From: Terriglobus aquaticus
GTDB taxonomy: Bacteria > Acidobacteriota > Terriglobia > Terriglobales > Acidobacteriaceae
DNA: 64,000 bases
Direction of reading: 5' to 3'
Assembly: GCF_025685415.1 (NCBI RefSeq)
Contig: NZ_JAGSYB010000001.1
Span: 1,488,001 to 1,552,000, forward strand
Shown here: in pieces, positions 50,402 through 59,339 of the stretch
Layout of the letters: every line of letters begins with the position of its first letter
How positions within the stretch are numbered: position 1 is the stretch's first letter
Position numbers and translations under genes: made by a program
Notes under the pieces: model-generated
Told to the model about the DNA's origin: nothing
Seen by the model: the letters and a program-made list of their open reading frames with translations, nothing else
Database searches by the model: none

Positions 50402-51478
50402 TCAGGCGTAACTTTCAACCACTTCCTGCACCGCGCTTCGCGCCCGCTCCAGCGTTTCCGGAGTTCGCGGCAGCCGTGCCAATTCCACGCGCCCGTCCGG
50501 GGCAATCAGGATGAACGTGTAGAAATCTTTGCCGTGCTTCTTATCCGATCCGATGCGATCCAGCACATCGTCCAGATCCAGCGTCGGCAGCACCGACCTG
50601 ACCGTCGCATCCGACGCCATCATGGTTCGCAGGTGCTCGCGCAGCCGCGTCACACTCGGCACTGCGCTGTAATCGACACCGGCGCGCTCCTGCATGGCAA
50701 TGGCGCACTGAATGCCCAGCCCCACCCCAATGCCATGTGCAATGGCAAAGTGCGAGGCGCCCTCCATCGCATGACCGAACGTGTGCCCAAAATTCAGCAG
50801 CAATCGTTCCTTACGGTCGAACTCGTCGATCTCGATGAACCACTTCTTGGATCGGAGGCTGTTCAGGATCAGCCCTTCCAGAGCGTCCGTACTCATGTCC
50901 ACAGAAGGCTCAAAGCTCATGTGCTTTGCGAATGATTCCTCGCCGTGGCAAAAGCAGATCTTCACCGCTTCAATGAGCCCGCTTGCGCGCTGATCCGGAG
51001 GCAGGGTATGAACGAACTCCGGATCCACCAGCACTCGCTCCGGCGGATGAAACGTCCCCACAAGATTCTTGTAGGGCCCCACGTTGATGCTCGACTTGCC
51101 ACCGATGCACGAATCCACCATCGCCAGCACGGTCGTCGGAACATACGTCCACTTCAGGCCGCGCATGTAGACCGACGCGATGAACGCTGACAAGTCCTGG
51201 ATAATGCCGCCGCCCACGGCGACCAACTCCGTGGATCGGTTTGCACCTCCACGCCGCATCTGCTCAATCAGCGCCGGCGAAGCTTCGAGCGCCTTATTGG
51301 TTTCGAGCGCCTCTACAAACACCGGATGCGCCGCCTCGCTCGGCCACGCACTTCGGAAGAACTGATCCGCGATGACCGCGGAACCCGCGAACTCACCCGC
51401 CCAGCGCGCGAAGCCGCCGGCCTCCACGTGCACGCTGTACTCACCACTGGACGACTGGACGCTAAAGGATGCGGACAC
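50402..51478 (-). CDS. 3-dehydroquinate-synthase-like cyclase in a sugar locus
   Basis: A 358-residue protein of the AroB/sugar-phosphate-cyclase superfamily. NAD-binding VAVGGGIIQDLSAFIASVYMRG, TTVLAMVDSCIGGKSSINVGPYKNLVG (substrate phosphate and Lys sites), and metal ligands in SGLIEAVKICF (Glu) and LLNFGHTFGHAME (His) are all present, so it should be active. The genomic context (aldolase, SDR, ThDP enzyme, RfbH) argues against a housekeeping AroB. It may cyclise a chain-extended keto sugar. The start is probably GTG at 51478, overlapping the SDR gene by 17 bases; the frame extends to 51613. Confidence 0.84.
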   Translation of the reverse strand: MSASFSVQSSSGEYSVHVEAGGFARWAGEFAGSAVIADQFFRSAWPSEAAHPVFVEALETNKALEASPALIEQMRRGGANRSTELVAVGGGIIQDLSAFIASVYMRGLKWTYVPTTVLAMVDSCIGGKSSINVGPYKNLVGTFHPPERVLVDPEFVHTLPPDQRASGLIEAVKICFCHGEESFAKHMSFEPSVDMSTDALEGLILNSLRSKKWFIEIDEFDRKERLLLNFGHTFGHAMEGASHFAIAHGIGVGLGIQCAIAMQERAGVDYSAVPSVTRLREHLRTMMASDATVRSVLPTLDLDDVLDRIGSDKKHGKDFYTFILIAPDGRVELARLPRTPETLERARSAVQEVVESYA

Positions 51479-52169
51479 GGCTGAACCCCAGATCGGCCGC
51501 AACAAACTGGCCGGTAATGCCGGTGTTCTCCGGCGAACACAAATACAGCACTGCGGACGCGACATCCTCGAGCGTCGACAGGCGGCCAAACAAGGTGGCA
51601 GACTCCAGCACACCGATCTGCTCCGCCGTCAGGTTCTTTCGCGTCATCGGAGTGTCGAGCGCACCCGGCAGCACGGCGTTCACCAGGTGCCCCTCCGCCC
51701 CCAGGTCCGCCGCAAGCGACAACACCAGCCCCTGCAACGCCGCCTTGGTCATCCCATAGGTCAACTTGTTCTGACGCGCGATGGTCTGCCAGATGGAGCT
51801 GATCACGCACAGCTTCGCCGGCGCGGTGAGTAGCTCGGCCTGAAGCAAACCCTGCAGAGTGACAAGGATGTAGCCACAGTTCGCGCGGTAGACCTCTTCG
51901 TGCCTGGCGAGGTCCACGGTTCGGATGCTGTCGTTGACGTTGGCTCCCTGTGCCCAGCAAACCGCGTCAAATGGACCGGCAGCTGCAAGGTCGGATCCGG
52001 CCAACTCCTCCGCGAACGGGTCATGGGTGAGCGCAGTGACACCAGGCCCGGTCACAGTGGGTTGTGTGCGTGCTACCGCGACCGTGTGCCAGCCTCGCTC
52101 GGCGGCGGCGATAACGATCGCGCTTCCGATCGCACCGCTCGCCCCGAAGACCAGAAGACGGTGCGCCAT
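51462..52169 (-). CDS. Short-chain dehydrogenase/reductase
   Basis: A 235-residue classical SDR. NAD(P)-binding LLVFGASGAIGSAIV, CWAQGANVNDS in place of NNAG, Ser in CVISSIWQ and the YGMTK catalytic pair are visible. A reductase of a ketosugar or a carbon-chain ketone is expected. Its start overlaps the aldolase stop by one base and its end overlaps the cyclase gene by 17, so it belongs to the same transcript. In yersiniose synthesis a reductase (YerF) follows YerE; this SDR or the epimerase could play that part. Confidence 0.86.
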   Translation of the reverse strand: MAHRLLVFGASGAIGSAIVIAAAERGWHTVAVARTQPTVTGPGVTALTHDPFAEELAGSDLAAAGPFDAVCWAQGANVNDSIRTVDLARHEEVYRANCGYILVTLQGLLQAELLTAPAKLCVISSIWQTIARQNKLTYGMTKAALQGLVLSLAADLGAEGHLVNAVLPGALDTPMTRKNLTAEQIGVLESATLFGRLSTLEDVASAVLYLCSPENTGITGQFVAADLGFSRVRIL

Positions 52170-52966
52170 TAACGGTTCAGTACCGCCCAGCGCTTTTCGA
52201 GCATGTCGATACGCTTGGCGTCTTCCTGCTGAATCGAACCGTAGTAGTCCCGCTTGTTCAACAGCCAGAGCAGTTCAAAGTGAACCGCGTTCAGCAGGCC
52301 GTGATCGATGTGCGGCTGCTTTGCCGATTGCGCATCGAAGATCACCTTGCGCGTCTCGAACCGGGTCAGGTGTACGTCGACCATCTCCTTCAACACGGGG
52401 ATCGAATCGCTCGAAACACCGCCGCCGACTACCAGGTCGATTCCCTTGGCCTTTGCTGCCGCAGCCGTCTTCAGAACGTAGTCCGTTACTTCGCGACCGT
52501 TGATCGCGTCACGTCCCAAACCGGCGGACAGCGAGAAGTCCACACGACCGAACACCACGCCGGCAATTTCCGGCGCCTTCGCCGCGAACTCGGTCATGTC
52601 GTCCAGGTGCTCGAACGCGTTGATCGTTTCCAGGTTGAAGAGGAAGTCCGTGTCTTCCTGCTCTTCCTTGCTGTACACCTTATCCACTGCTTCAGCGAAC
52701 TTCGACAACGCGTAACGACTCTCGATCATGGGCGCGATGATGTAGTCGACGCCGATCTGCTTGGTCTCGATCAGGTCGCGCATGGCCTCGCAGCCGCCGA
52801 TCTTGATCGCCAGCTTCAGCCCGGCTTTGCGGCAGATTTCTACCAGCCGCAGCATCTCGTCGACGCGCGTGCCTTCCGCTTCATACTCCGCCTTCACCGC
52901 CAGGTAGCCATACTCCTGCCGTCCCTTGGTCAGCAGATCCAGCATTTTGCGCTCGCGCCCGTTCAT
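52169..52966 (-). CDS. HpcH/HpaI-type aldolase/citrate-lyase-family protein
   Basis: A 265-residue TIM-barrel protein related to HpcH/HpaI class II aldolases and citrate lyase beta. Visible are [31 protein letters not shown] (in part), the metal-binding Glu in [13 protein letters not shown], and VVFGRVDFS. Family members add or remove pyruvate or acetyl units through an enolate. A carbon-carbon bond on a keto sugar is a reasonable role here. The ATG at 52966 follows AGGAGAACAAAGG; the frame stays open to 53206 without similarity. First gene of the tight operon after the hairpin at 53013-53036. Confidence 0.8.
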   Translation of the reverse strand: MNGRERKMLDLLTKGRQEYGYLAVKAEYEAEGTRVDEMLRLVEICRKAGLKLAIKIGGCEAMRDLIETKQIGVDYIIAPMIESRYALSKFAEAVDKVYSKEEQEDTDFLFNLETINAFEHLDDMTEFAAKAPEIAGVVFGRVDFSLSAGLGRDAINGREVTDYVLKTAAAAKAKGIDLVVGGGVSSDSIPVLKEMVDVHLTRFETRKVIFDAQSAKQPHIDHGLLNAVHFELLWLLNKRDYYGSIQQEDAKRIDMLEKRWAVLNR

Positions 52967-53012
52967 CCTTTGTTCTCCTGAAACCGAAAACCCCGAGGGG
53001 CTGCAAAAGTTA

Positions 53013-53036
53013 TGCCGGGGACGACAATCCCCGGCA
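53013..53036 (-). terminator. Hairpin between rfbH and the aldolase gene
   Basis: Stem TGCCGGGGA/TCCCCGGCA with a six-base loop, five bases after the rfbH stop; read on the minus strand it is followed by ATAACTTTTGC. A weak or leaky terminator, perhaps tuning expression of the operon behind it. Confidence 0.55.
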
Positions 53037-53040
53037 GGCA

Positions 53041-54384
53041 TTATGCCGTGATCGGCAACACGGCGCTTTGTTCCGCAAAGGCATGCATCGTCTCTGCGAT
53101 GTAGTCCAGCATCGGCTCCGTCAGGCCCGGGAACACACCTACCCAGAACACCTGGTTCATCACGAAATCGGTGTTCGTCAGTTCGCCCACGACGCGGTAC
53201 TCCCAACCCTCATAGGCCGGTTGACGCAGCAGGTTGCCGGCAAAGATCAAACGCGTCCCGATCTTTTTCGCATCCAGCGTCTTCGTCAATTGGTCGCGCG
53301 TGAACGGAGCCTCCGGCTTCACCGCGATGGGAAATCCGAACCAGCTCGCGTCGCATCCGGGCGTTGCCTCCGGCAGCACCAGCCAGCGCTCCATTCCAAG
53401 GGACTGCAGCTTGGTTCTCAGATAGGCAAAGTTCTGCTTGCGGCGTTCGATGAACTGCGGCAATTTCGCAATCTGCGACACGCCCAGCGCGGCCTGCATG
53501 TCAGTCGCCTTCAGGTTGTAGCCAACGTGCGAGTACGTGTACTTGTGATCGTAGCCACAGGGCAGCGTGCCCAGTTGCCAGTCAAACCGCTTGCCGCAAG
53601 TGTTATCCACGCCCGGCTCGCACCAGCAGTCCCGGCCCCAGTCGCGAAAGCTTTCAATCAGCACCTTCAGCGCGGGCTTGTCCGTCAGCACGGCTCCGCC
53701 CTCACCCATGGTGATGTGGTGCGCCGGGTAGAAGCTGACCGTGGCGATGTCGCCGAACGTGCCAACCTTCTTGCCATTGAACTCTGTGCCCAGCGCGTCG
53801 CAGCAGTCCTCGACCAGCCACAGGTTGTGCTTCTTGCAGAACTCACTCACCGCTTCCACATCAAAGGCGTTGCCCAGCGTGTGCGCGATCATCACAGCCT
53901 TGGTCTTCTCGCTGCGCGCCGCTTCCAGCTTGGAGATATCGACTTCGTAGTGCGGCAGCGTCACATCGATGAACACCGGAACGCAACGGTTTTGCAGGAT
54001 CGGATTTACGGTCGTCGGAAATCCCGCTGCAACGGTGATCACTTCGTCGCCGGGCTTGATCTGCCGGTCGCCCAGCTTTGGGGATGTGAGCGCCGAAAAC
54101 GCCACCAGGTTCGCCGAAGATCCGGAGTTCACCAGCGAGGCCGACCGCAGCCCGAAGAAGCGCGCAAGCTTGCGCTCGAATTCCTTCGCCCATCGACCTG
54201 TTGTGAACCAACCGTCCAGCGCCGAGTCGACCACCGCGGCCATATCGTCGCCGTCGATCACCTTGCCGGAAACGGGTACCGTGGATGCGCCTGCCTCGAA
54301 CTCGCGCGCCGGAAACGCCTCGCTCTGAAACTCCCGCGTCAGAGCCAATATCTGTTCGCGAAGGGCTTGTGCTTTTTCTGTCAT
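53041..54384 (-). CDS. rfbH: CDP-6-deoxy-L-threo-D-glycero-4-hexulose-3-dehydrase (E1)
   Basis: A 447-residue DegT-fold PMP enzyme that removes the 3-hydroxyl of CDP-4-keto-6-deoxyglucose with electrons from a ferredoxin reductase. Two hallmarks of E1 are intact: the PLP lysine is replaced by His ([13 protein letters not shown], His222-223), and the [2Fe-2S] set C-X57-C-X1-C-X7-C is met by Cys195, Cys253, Cys255 and Cys263. It is not a damaged aminotransferase. No E3 reductase gene (rfbI/ddhD) is seen in the window, so electrons must come from elsewhere. It is divergent from rfbF. Confidence 0.95.
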   Translation of the reverse strand: MTEKAQALREQILALTREFQSEAFPAREFEAGASTVPVSGKVIDGDDMAAVVDSALDGWFTTGRWAKEFERKLARFFGLRSASLVNSGSSANLVAFSALTSPKLGDRQIKPGDEVITVAAGFPTTVNPILQNRCVPVFIDVTLPHYEVDISKLEAARSEKTKAVMIAHTLGNAFDVEAVSEFCKKHNLWLVEDCCDALGTEFNGKKVGTFGDIATVSFYPAHHITMGEGGAVLTDKPALKVLIESFRDWGRDCWCEPGVDNTCGKRFDWQLGTLPCGYDHKYTYSHVGYNLKATDMQAALGVSQIAKLPQFIERRKQNFAYLRTKLQSLGMERWLVLPEATPGCDASWFGFPIAVKPEAPFTRDQLTKTLDAKKIGTRLIFAGNLLRQPAYEGWEYRVVGELTNTDFVMNQVFWVGVFPGLTEPMLDYIAETMHAFAEQSAVLPITA

Positions 54385-54450
54385 GACCTGCCCCTAGCTT
54401 ACACAACACCGGGAGCGTGCGATGCATTCTCACCTACCACTTGCGTTACA

Positions 54451-54479
54451 TTGGAACGAAGGTTCCACCGACCTAAACT
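54451..54479 (+). promoter_or_regulatory. Candidate sigma-70 promoter of rfbF with overlapping inverted repeat
   Basis: TTGGAA and TAAACT are separated by 17 bases. The -35 lies in the inverted repeat TGGAAC-GAAG-GTTCCA (54452-54467), a possible operator between the divergent rfbF and rfbH genes. Confidence 0.4.
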
Positions 54480-54539
54480 CGCTACAACATCCGCCCAGTC
54501 ACCGCATTTCAGCGCAGTGACTATGGCATCGGGGTACGC

Positions 54540-55310
54540 ATGAAGGCAGTGATTCTGGCCGGAGGTCTTGGAACCCGGCTCAGCGAAGAAACATCCGTTC
54601 GACCCAAGCCCATGGTCGAGATTGGCGGCAGGCCGATCCTCTGGCACATCATGAAGATCTACTCGCACTACGGCATCAACGATTTCATCGTGTGCTGCGG
54701 GTACAAGGGCTACGTCATCAAGGAGTACTTCGCCAACTACTATCTCCACATGTCCGACGTGACCTTTGACATGGAAAAAAATTCCATGACGGTGCATGGT
54801 TCCGTCGCAGAACCCTGGAAAGTAACTCTGGTGGATACTGGCGATGGTACCGGAACGGGCGGTCGCCTTCGCCGCGTGGGCAAGTACCTGGAGGGCGAAG
54901 AGGCCTTCTGCATGACCTACGGGGACGGCGTTTCCGACGTCAACATCGCAGAGCTGATCGAATTCCACAAATCGCACGGCAAGGAAGTCACCTTGACCTC
55001 CGTTCAGCCTCAGGCCCGATTTGGCGCTCTTGGTCTGAAAGACTCACACGTCTACGCCTTCCAGGAGAAGCCCAAGGACGAGGGCGGTTGGATCAACGGC
55101 GGCTTCTTCGTTCTGTCCCCACGCGTTCTGGCAGAAGTAACGGACGACGAGTGGATGTTTGAGCGCGAACCCATGGAAGCACTCGTCGCCAAGGGCGAGG
55201 TGCAGGCCTTCTTTCACCATGGCTTCTGGCAGGCAATGGATGCGCTGCGCGACAAGCACCAGTTAGAAGAGCTGTGGGCGAAAGGCAAGGCGCCGTGGAA
55301 GCTTTGGTAA
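54540..55310 (+). CDS. rfbF: Glucose-1-phosphate cytidylyltransferase
   Basis: A 256-residue nucleotidyltransferase forming CDP-glucose from CTP and glucose-1-phosphate, the first step of the CDP-3,6-dideoxyhexose pathway. [37 protein letters not shown] (in part) is the diagnostic N-terminus; [13 protein letters not shown] and [15 protein letters not shown] follow. Family length is about 257. GGGG precedes the ATG. It is followed by rfbG with a small overlap. Confidence 0.96.
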   Translation: MKAVILAGGLGTRLSEETSVRPKPMVEIGGRPILWHIMKIYSHYGINDFIVCCGYKGYVIKEYFANYYLHMSDVTFDMEKNSMTVHGSVAEPWKVTLVDTGDGTGTGGRLRRVGKYLEGEEAFCMTYGDGVSDVNIAELIEFHKSHGKEVTLTSVQPQARFGALGLKDSHVYAFQEKPKDEGGWINGGFFVLSPRVLAEVTDDEWMFEREPMEALVAKGEVQAFFHHGFWQAMDALRDKHQLEELWAKGKAPWKLW

Positions 55311-56413
55311 GCGCCGCCGGCAGTGTGATCGGCCCGGACCGCGCCGTCTGGCAGAACCGTCGCGTCTTTCTTACTGGACACACCGGATTCAAAGGTGGCT
55401 GGCTCTCTCTATGGCTCGCGCAACTGGGTGCACGAGTTCGCGGTTATGCGCAGGACCCCTACACCACGCCCAACCTTCTGGAGGCGGCGAAGATCCCGTC
55501 CGTGATTGAGGACGTACGCGGCGACATCCTCGATCGGGCCAAACTCGAAGCAGCGATGACGGAGTTCCAGCCGGAGATCGTCATCCACATGGCCGCACAG
55601 CCGCTGGTTCGCCTCTCCTACGTGGACCCGCTTGGCACTTACGCGACCAATGTGCTTGGTACGGGTCACGTTCTGGAGGCCGTGCGCAAGACACCTTCGG
55701 TGCGTGCCGTTGTCTCCGTCACGACCGACAAGTGCTACGAGAACAAGGAGTGGCACTGGGGCTACCGGGAGAACGATCCCCTCGGCGGGTACGATCCGTA
55801 TTCCTCGTCTAAGGCCTGCGCAGAACTGGTTACGGCAGCATACCGTCAGTCGTTCTTCAACGTCGCCAAGTTCGCGGAGCATCGCTGCGGCATCGCCTCA
55901 GCACGCGCCGGCAACGTCATCGGGGGTGGAGACTGGTCTGACGATCGGCTGATCCCCGATCTCGTCAAGGGCTTCCTGCGTGGCGAGGCTGTCCGCATCC
56001 GCCGTCCCAACAGCATCCGTCCCTGGCAGCACGTGCTCGAACCTCTCTGGGGCTATATCCGCATTGCCGAAGAACTGTACAAAGGGAACGCGTCGGCCGC
56101 ATCGGCCTGGAACTTCGGACCGGCCGATGACGATGCTTGGCCCGTTGGGCGCATCGCGGAGAAGATGGTGCAGGTCTGGGGTGATGGTGCGAAGTGGATC
56201 CTGGACGCCGATCCCGGTGCCCATGAAGCCGGCTACCTGAAACTGGACGCCAGCAAGGCTCGCGCCGAACTCGGTTGGCACCCATCGCTTCACATCGGCA
56301 CCACGCTCGAGTGGCTCGTCAACTGGTACCGGGCACAGGACCGCGGCGAAGACATGCAGGCGTACACCCTCAACCAGATCACCGCCTACGAAGATCTCCT
56401 GAAAGCGTCGTGA
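55295..56413 (+). CDS. rfbG: CDP-glucose 4,6-dehydratase
   Basis: A 372-residue extended SDR converting CDP-glucose to CDP-4-keto-6-deoxyglucose. NAD-binding [17 protein letters not shown], catalytic Thr in [14 protein letters not shown] and [12 protein letters not shown] (YxxxK) match RfbG. The start is uncertain: GTG at 55295 overlaps rfbF by 16 bases, and the frame is open to 55274. A strong hairpin follows. Confidence 0.94.
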   Translation: MEALVSAAGSVIGPDRAVWQNRRVFLTGHTGFKGGWLSLWLAQLGARVRGYAQDPYTTPNLLEAAKIPSVIEDVRGDILDRAKLEAAMTEFQPEIVIHMAAQPLVRLSYVDPLGTYATNVLGTGHVLEAVRKTPSVRAVVSVTTDKCYENKEWHWGYRENDPLGGYDPYSSSKACAELVTAAYRQSFFNVAKFAEHRCGIASARAGNVIGGGDWSDDRLIPDLVKGFLRGEAVRIRRPNSIRPWQHVLEPLWGYIRIAEELYKGNASAASAWNFGPADDDAWPVGRIAEKMVQVWGDGAKWILDADPGAHEAGYLKLDASKARAELGWHPSLHIGTTLEWLVNWYRAQDRGEDMQAYTLNQITAYEDLLKAS

Positions 56414-56419
56414 CCTTTG

Positions 56420-56456
56420 CCCATTTCCGCCGCGAGCCTCTCGCGGCGGAAGTGGG
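56420..56456. terminator. Bidirectional hairpin terminator
   Basis: A 17-bp stem (one G-T pair) with loop CCT between the convergent rfbG and XRE genes. No T run, so it may work as a barrier rather than a classical terminator. Confidence 0.65.
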
Positions 56457-56520
56457 CGGACCTGCCAGAACTTGGTACCAAGAGGCGCGGTTCAGCGAGA
56501 CAGCCGCACCCGGACGACCT

Positions 56521-56721
56521 TTACTCCGCCTCAAACCAAAACACCCGGTCCAAGGCCACCTGCAACATCGCCGCAATCAGGAACGCCACTTCCAGCGAGG
56601 GCGAGTACTTCCCGCCTTCGATTGCGTTCAGCGTCTGGCGGGACACCCCGATGCGGCTCGCCACGTCCTGCTGCGTCAAGCCCCGCTCCGCTCGCAGTTC
56701 GCGCAACCGGTTCCGGATCAT
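56521..56721 (-). CDS. Small XRE-family transcriptional regulator
   Basis: A 66-residue protein that is essentially one helix-turn-helix: NRLRELRAERGLTQQDVASRIGVSRQTLNAIEGGKYSPSLEVAF (in part). It belongs to the YozG/PlcR-like short XRE type that is usually coupled to a small membrane-protein gene. Its ATG overlaps the stop of that gene in an ATGA. Two TGTCAA-N6-TTGACA palindromes upstream of the pair are likely its own binding sites. Confidence 0.88.
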   Translation of the reverse strand: MIRNRLRELRAERGLTQQDVASRIGVSRQTLNAIEGGKYSPSLEVAFLIAAMLQVALDRVFWFEAE

Positions 56722-57122
56722 GCTGTCCGCCGGTACAGCGCCATTTGCGTTGCCAGCTTCGTCAGTTCCGCCACTGCGATGGCAAACAGCAGCGTATTGA
56801 TGACCGCTGCCGCGCTCAAGGCCGCGAGAAAGCCCAGGTGGTGTGCCGTCGAAGCGATCGTCACCATCAGACCGGCCAGCAGCACAGAGTACCCTACCCG
56901 GTACCCGCGGCTTTCGATCGCGCGGTCCCGCTCATCCCGCCATTCCGGATTGCTCGTCAGCGCCAGAAGTGACTGCAACACGATCTGGGCCACGATGAGC
57001 CCGAGTACGAGGTACAACGTTTCGACCAGGTGCACCTGCCGATGCCGAAGCATCCAGAAGTATGCCGCGTACAACAGTTGCGTCCCAAACAAGATCCAGA
57101 CTCGCTTCTCCTGATACCCCAT
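56718..57122 (-). CDS. Four-TM membrane protein co-transcribed with XRE regulator
   Basis: A 134-residue protein with four hydrophobic segments (about 9-25, 32-55, 78-95 and 100-122) and a charged loop LTSNPEWRDERDRAIESRGYRVGY between helices 2 and 3 (quoted in part of a longer stretch). The WRDERD...ESRG pattern resembles small membrane proteins often paired with XRE regulators (DUF2178-like), but I am not certain of the family. GGAGG precedes the ATG at 57122. Confidence 0.78.
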   Translation of the reverse strand: MGYQEKRVWILFGTQLLYAAYFWMLRHRQVHLVETLYLVLGLIVAQIVLQSLLALTSNPEWRDERDRAIESRGYRVGYSVLLAGLMVTIASTAHHLGFLAALSAAAVINTLLFAIAVAELTKLATQMALYRRTA

Positions 57123-57134
57123 GCCCAGCCTCCA

Positions 57135-57154
57135 GTGTCAAGAAAATTTGACAC
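57135..57154 (-). promoter_or_regulatory. Operator palindrome 1 of the XRE operon
   Basis: GTGTCAA-GAAAAT-TTGACAC, a 20-base near-perfect palindrome 13 bases upstream of the membrane-protein start. Shares TGTCAA-N6-TTGACA with the site at 57182. Confidence 0.7.
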
Positions 57155-57181
57155 AACCAAGCTACGTCTCAGCTCCTAAGA

Positions 57182-57199
57182 TGTCAAAAATCTTTGACA
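57182..57199 (-). promoter_or_regulatory. Operator palindrome 2 of the XRE operon, overlapping a -35
   Basis: TGTCAA-AAATCT-TTGACA, 46 bases from site 1. On the minus strand its left arm reads TTGACA and is followed after 17 bases by TAGCTT, so the site would cover the promoter. Confidence 0.7.
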
Positions 57200-57277
57200 C
57201 TACGTCGACTGACCAAGCCGACGTTTTCGTTCTCAAGGCGAGGAAGCGATCAACTGATGAGGCCGAGGCGGCAGACT

Positions 57278-58453
57278 TTACAGCTTCCGCAGTGCCTCGC
57301 AGGCTCGGTCCAGGTCGGCCTGCTGCTTGCCGAAGCAGAACCGCAGCATCGTTTCTCCCCTACCCTCTCGGAAGAACGCCGATCCTGCAACGGCGGCCAC
57401 GCCGGTCTCGCGCAGCAGCGTGCGTGCCCGCTCCGCAGCGTTCGCTCCCGGAATGCGCGACGCCTCCGCGAAGATGTAGTACGCGCCTTGCGGTTTCGGT
57501 GCGCCGAAACCGGCACTGGTCAGAACCTCGCAAAGTTGGTCTCGCTTGCGCAGATGCTCCGATTTCAGATCGTCGTAGAAGGAAGTTCCGGCAAGTTGGG
57601 TCAGCCCCGCTAAGGCTCCGTACTGCCCGGGCGAGGGCGGGCAGATGTACACCAGGTCGTGAAAGTACCCGATCGCCGGAACCAGGTCCGCCGGTGCAGT
57701 AAGGTACCCGATGCGCCAGCCAGTCACGCTGAACGTCTTCGATACTCCTGAAATCGTGATTGTGCGCTCGCGCATGCCCGGCAGCGTGGCCATCGACACA
57801 TGTTTCGCGTCGTCGTAGATGAAGTACTCGTAGATCTCGTCCACGATCACATACAGGTCGTGCTCCTGTGCCACGTCGGCAATCTGCTGCAGTTCTTCCC
57901 TGCTGTAGACCTTGCCGCATGGGTTTGCGGGTGTGTTGATGATGATGGCGCGCGTACGGTCGGTGATCGCATCTCGCAGAGCCTGCGCATCCAGCTTCCA
58001 GTCGGGTGGGGTCAGCGGAACGATTGTGGCGGACATGCGCAGGCTGACCACCGTACTCACGTGATACCCGTAGAACGGTTCGAAGAAGATGACCTCGTCG
58101 CCGGGATTCAGCAATGCCAAAAGCGTTGCATACAGCGCTCCCGTCGCCCCGTTCGTGACCAGCACTTCCTTCTCCGGATCGGCAACGATGCCGTTGTGCT
58201 CCTTCAGCTTTGCCGCGATGGCATCACGCAAAGCGGCGATCCCGTCCAGGCGGGTGTAGATATTGCGGCCGCCTAGGATCGCATCGATTGCCCCCTGCTG
58301 CACCACCGTGGGCGCGGGTGTGTCACAGATGCCTTGAGCCAGGTTCACACCACCCGCGGCGTCACAGGCCACGCTCATGGCGCGAATCTCCGATTGAACA
58401 ACGGCCGGGGCGATGTGGCTGAGGCGGGCGGGAACCTGGGAGCGTGCGGGCAT
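57278..58453 (-). CDS. PLP-dependent class I/II aminotransferase
   Basis: A 391-residue fold-type I aminotransferase of the aspartate/kynurenine (subgroup I-gamma) kind. NPGDEVIFFEPFYGYHV, NTPANPCGKVYSREEL and VDEIYEYFIYDD precede the Schiff-base Lys239 in SGVSKTFSVTGWRIGYL; the C-terminal carboxylate-binding Arg lies in ETMLRFCFGK. Substrate cannot be told. Its start is close to the divergent unknown gene at 58491; CACATT lies five bases before the ATG. Confidence 0.9.
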   Translation of the reverse strand: MPARSQVPARLSHIAPAVVQSEIRAMSVACDAAGGVNLAQGICDTPAPTVVQQGAIDAILGGRNIYTRLDGIAALRDAIAAKLKEHNGIVADPEKEVLVTNGATGALYATLLALLNPGDEVIFFEPFYGYHVSTVVSLRMSATIVPLTPPDWKLDAQALRDAITDRTRAIIINTPANPCGKVYSREELQQIADVAQEHDLYVIVDEIYEYFIYDDAKHVSMATLPGMRERTITISGVSKTFSVTGWRIGYLTAPADLVPAIGYFHDLVYICPPSPGQYGALAGLTQLAGTSFYDDLKSEHLRKRDQLCEVLTSAGFGAPKPQGAYYIFAEASRIPGANAAERARTLLRETGVAAVAGSAFFREGRGETMLRFCFGKQQADLDRACEALRKL

Positions 58454-58490
58454 GACTCAATGTGCCGGAAGTGACCGGGCGGAGGCAAGT

Positions 58491-59339
58491 GTGCCATCTC
58501 AGAACAGCCGCGCATCTCATGAGCCCATGAGCGAGCCGCGCCGATTCACGCTGCAACGGGAACAGATGTTCGATCTTCAGAAGACTGGCCGGCTGGCCGA
58601 GCTGTTCATGGTTCCGCGAGAACAGCGGACAGCCGCGTGGATCGACGCCTTCTTCGACGCAGTGTGGCACGCTTCTCTCGAAATCCCGGAGTCGCCCTTC
58701 TTCCAGGGGCCGGACACGTTTACCTACCTGCGCATGCACGTACCGTCGCCAGGCAAGCCGTTCCAATCGAACTCGCTGTCGAACGTGGGTTCTTTCGCAG
58801 TGGAACGCGGCGCTGGCGTTGCCATCTTCGCCTCTCCGGAGGCACCCGAGCCCGAATTCGTCCTCAGCATGGGCCGAGTCGATAGCTTGCTGCGCTACGA
58901 CTCCTGGCGTGGCGATCCGGTCGACCTGGAAGAGGTGGCCGCTAAAGCCGCAGCTCAGACGAAAGACGAGCACGGCATGGAGACCTTCACCGCGCAACGT
59001 GGAATGGAGGTGATGGTCGGTTCGCCAAACACCACTCTGCTGCCGCCACACACCGCGGGCATGTTGCACCGGCACCTGGCCGAAGGCTGGCGCATGTCTG
59101 ACCCGCGGATCGCCCTGATGATCGTGCCGGACATGGCGCCCAGCCGCAACCTTGTCCTCGGTAGGAAGTTGAGCGAGTTTCCAGATGCCGTCACTGCGGC
59201 GAGGCAGACGCAGTCACTGCTCTGGTATCTTCCGCCCTCGCGCAGCCTGGTGCTCATGCCCGAGAGCTGGACCCTCGACCAGATGCGGCCACTTACTGAG
59301 TTCTTCAAGAAGATCGAGGTCGGACCAACCGCTACCTAG
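58491..59339 (+). CDS. Protein of unknown function
   Basis: A 282-residue soluble protein that I do not recognise. It has mixed alpha/beta composition, no signal peptide and no obvious catalytic motif; stretches such as AWIDAFFDAVWHASLEIPESP, PGKPFQSNSLSNVGSFAVE and RNLVLGRKLSEFPDAVTAAR might mark a family. The GTG at 58491 is chosen because GGAGG stands five bases before it; ATGs at 58452 and 58527 are alternatives. Its end overlaps the convergent LLM gene by eight bases. Confidence 0.7.
   Translation: MPSQNSRASHEPMSEPRRFTLQREQMFDLQKTGRLAELFMVPREQRTAAWIDAFFDAVWHASLEIPESPFFQGPDTFTYLRMHVPSPGKPFQSNSLSNVGSFAVERGAGVAIFASPEAPEPEFVLSMGRVDSLLRYDSWRGDPVDLEEVAAKAAAQTKDEHGMETFTAQRGMEVMVGSPNTTLLPPHTAGMLHRHLAEGWRMSDPRIALMIVPDMAPSRNLVLGRKLSEFPDAVTAARQTQSLLWYLPPSRSLVLMPESWTLDQMRPLTEFFKKIEVGPTAT

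Noticed and set aside
53041-54384. RfbH as an aminotransferase broken at its PLP lysine
   Set aside because: Replacement of Lys by His together with four spaced cysteines is the normal state of the E1 dehydrase.
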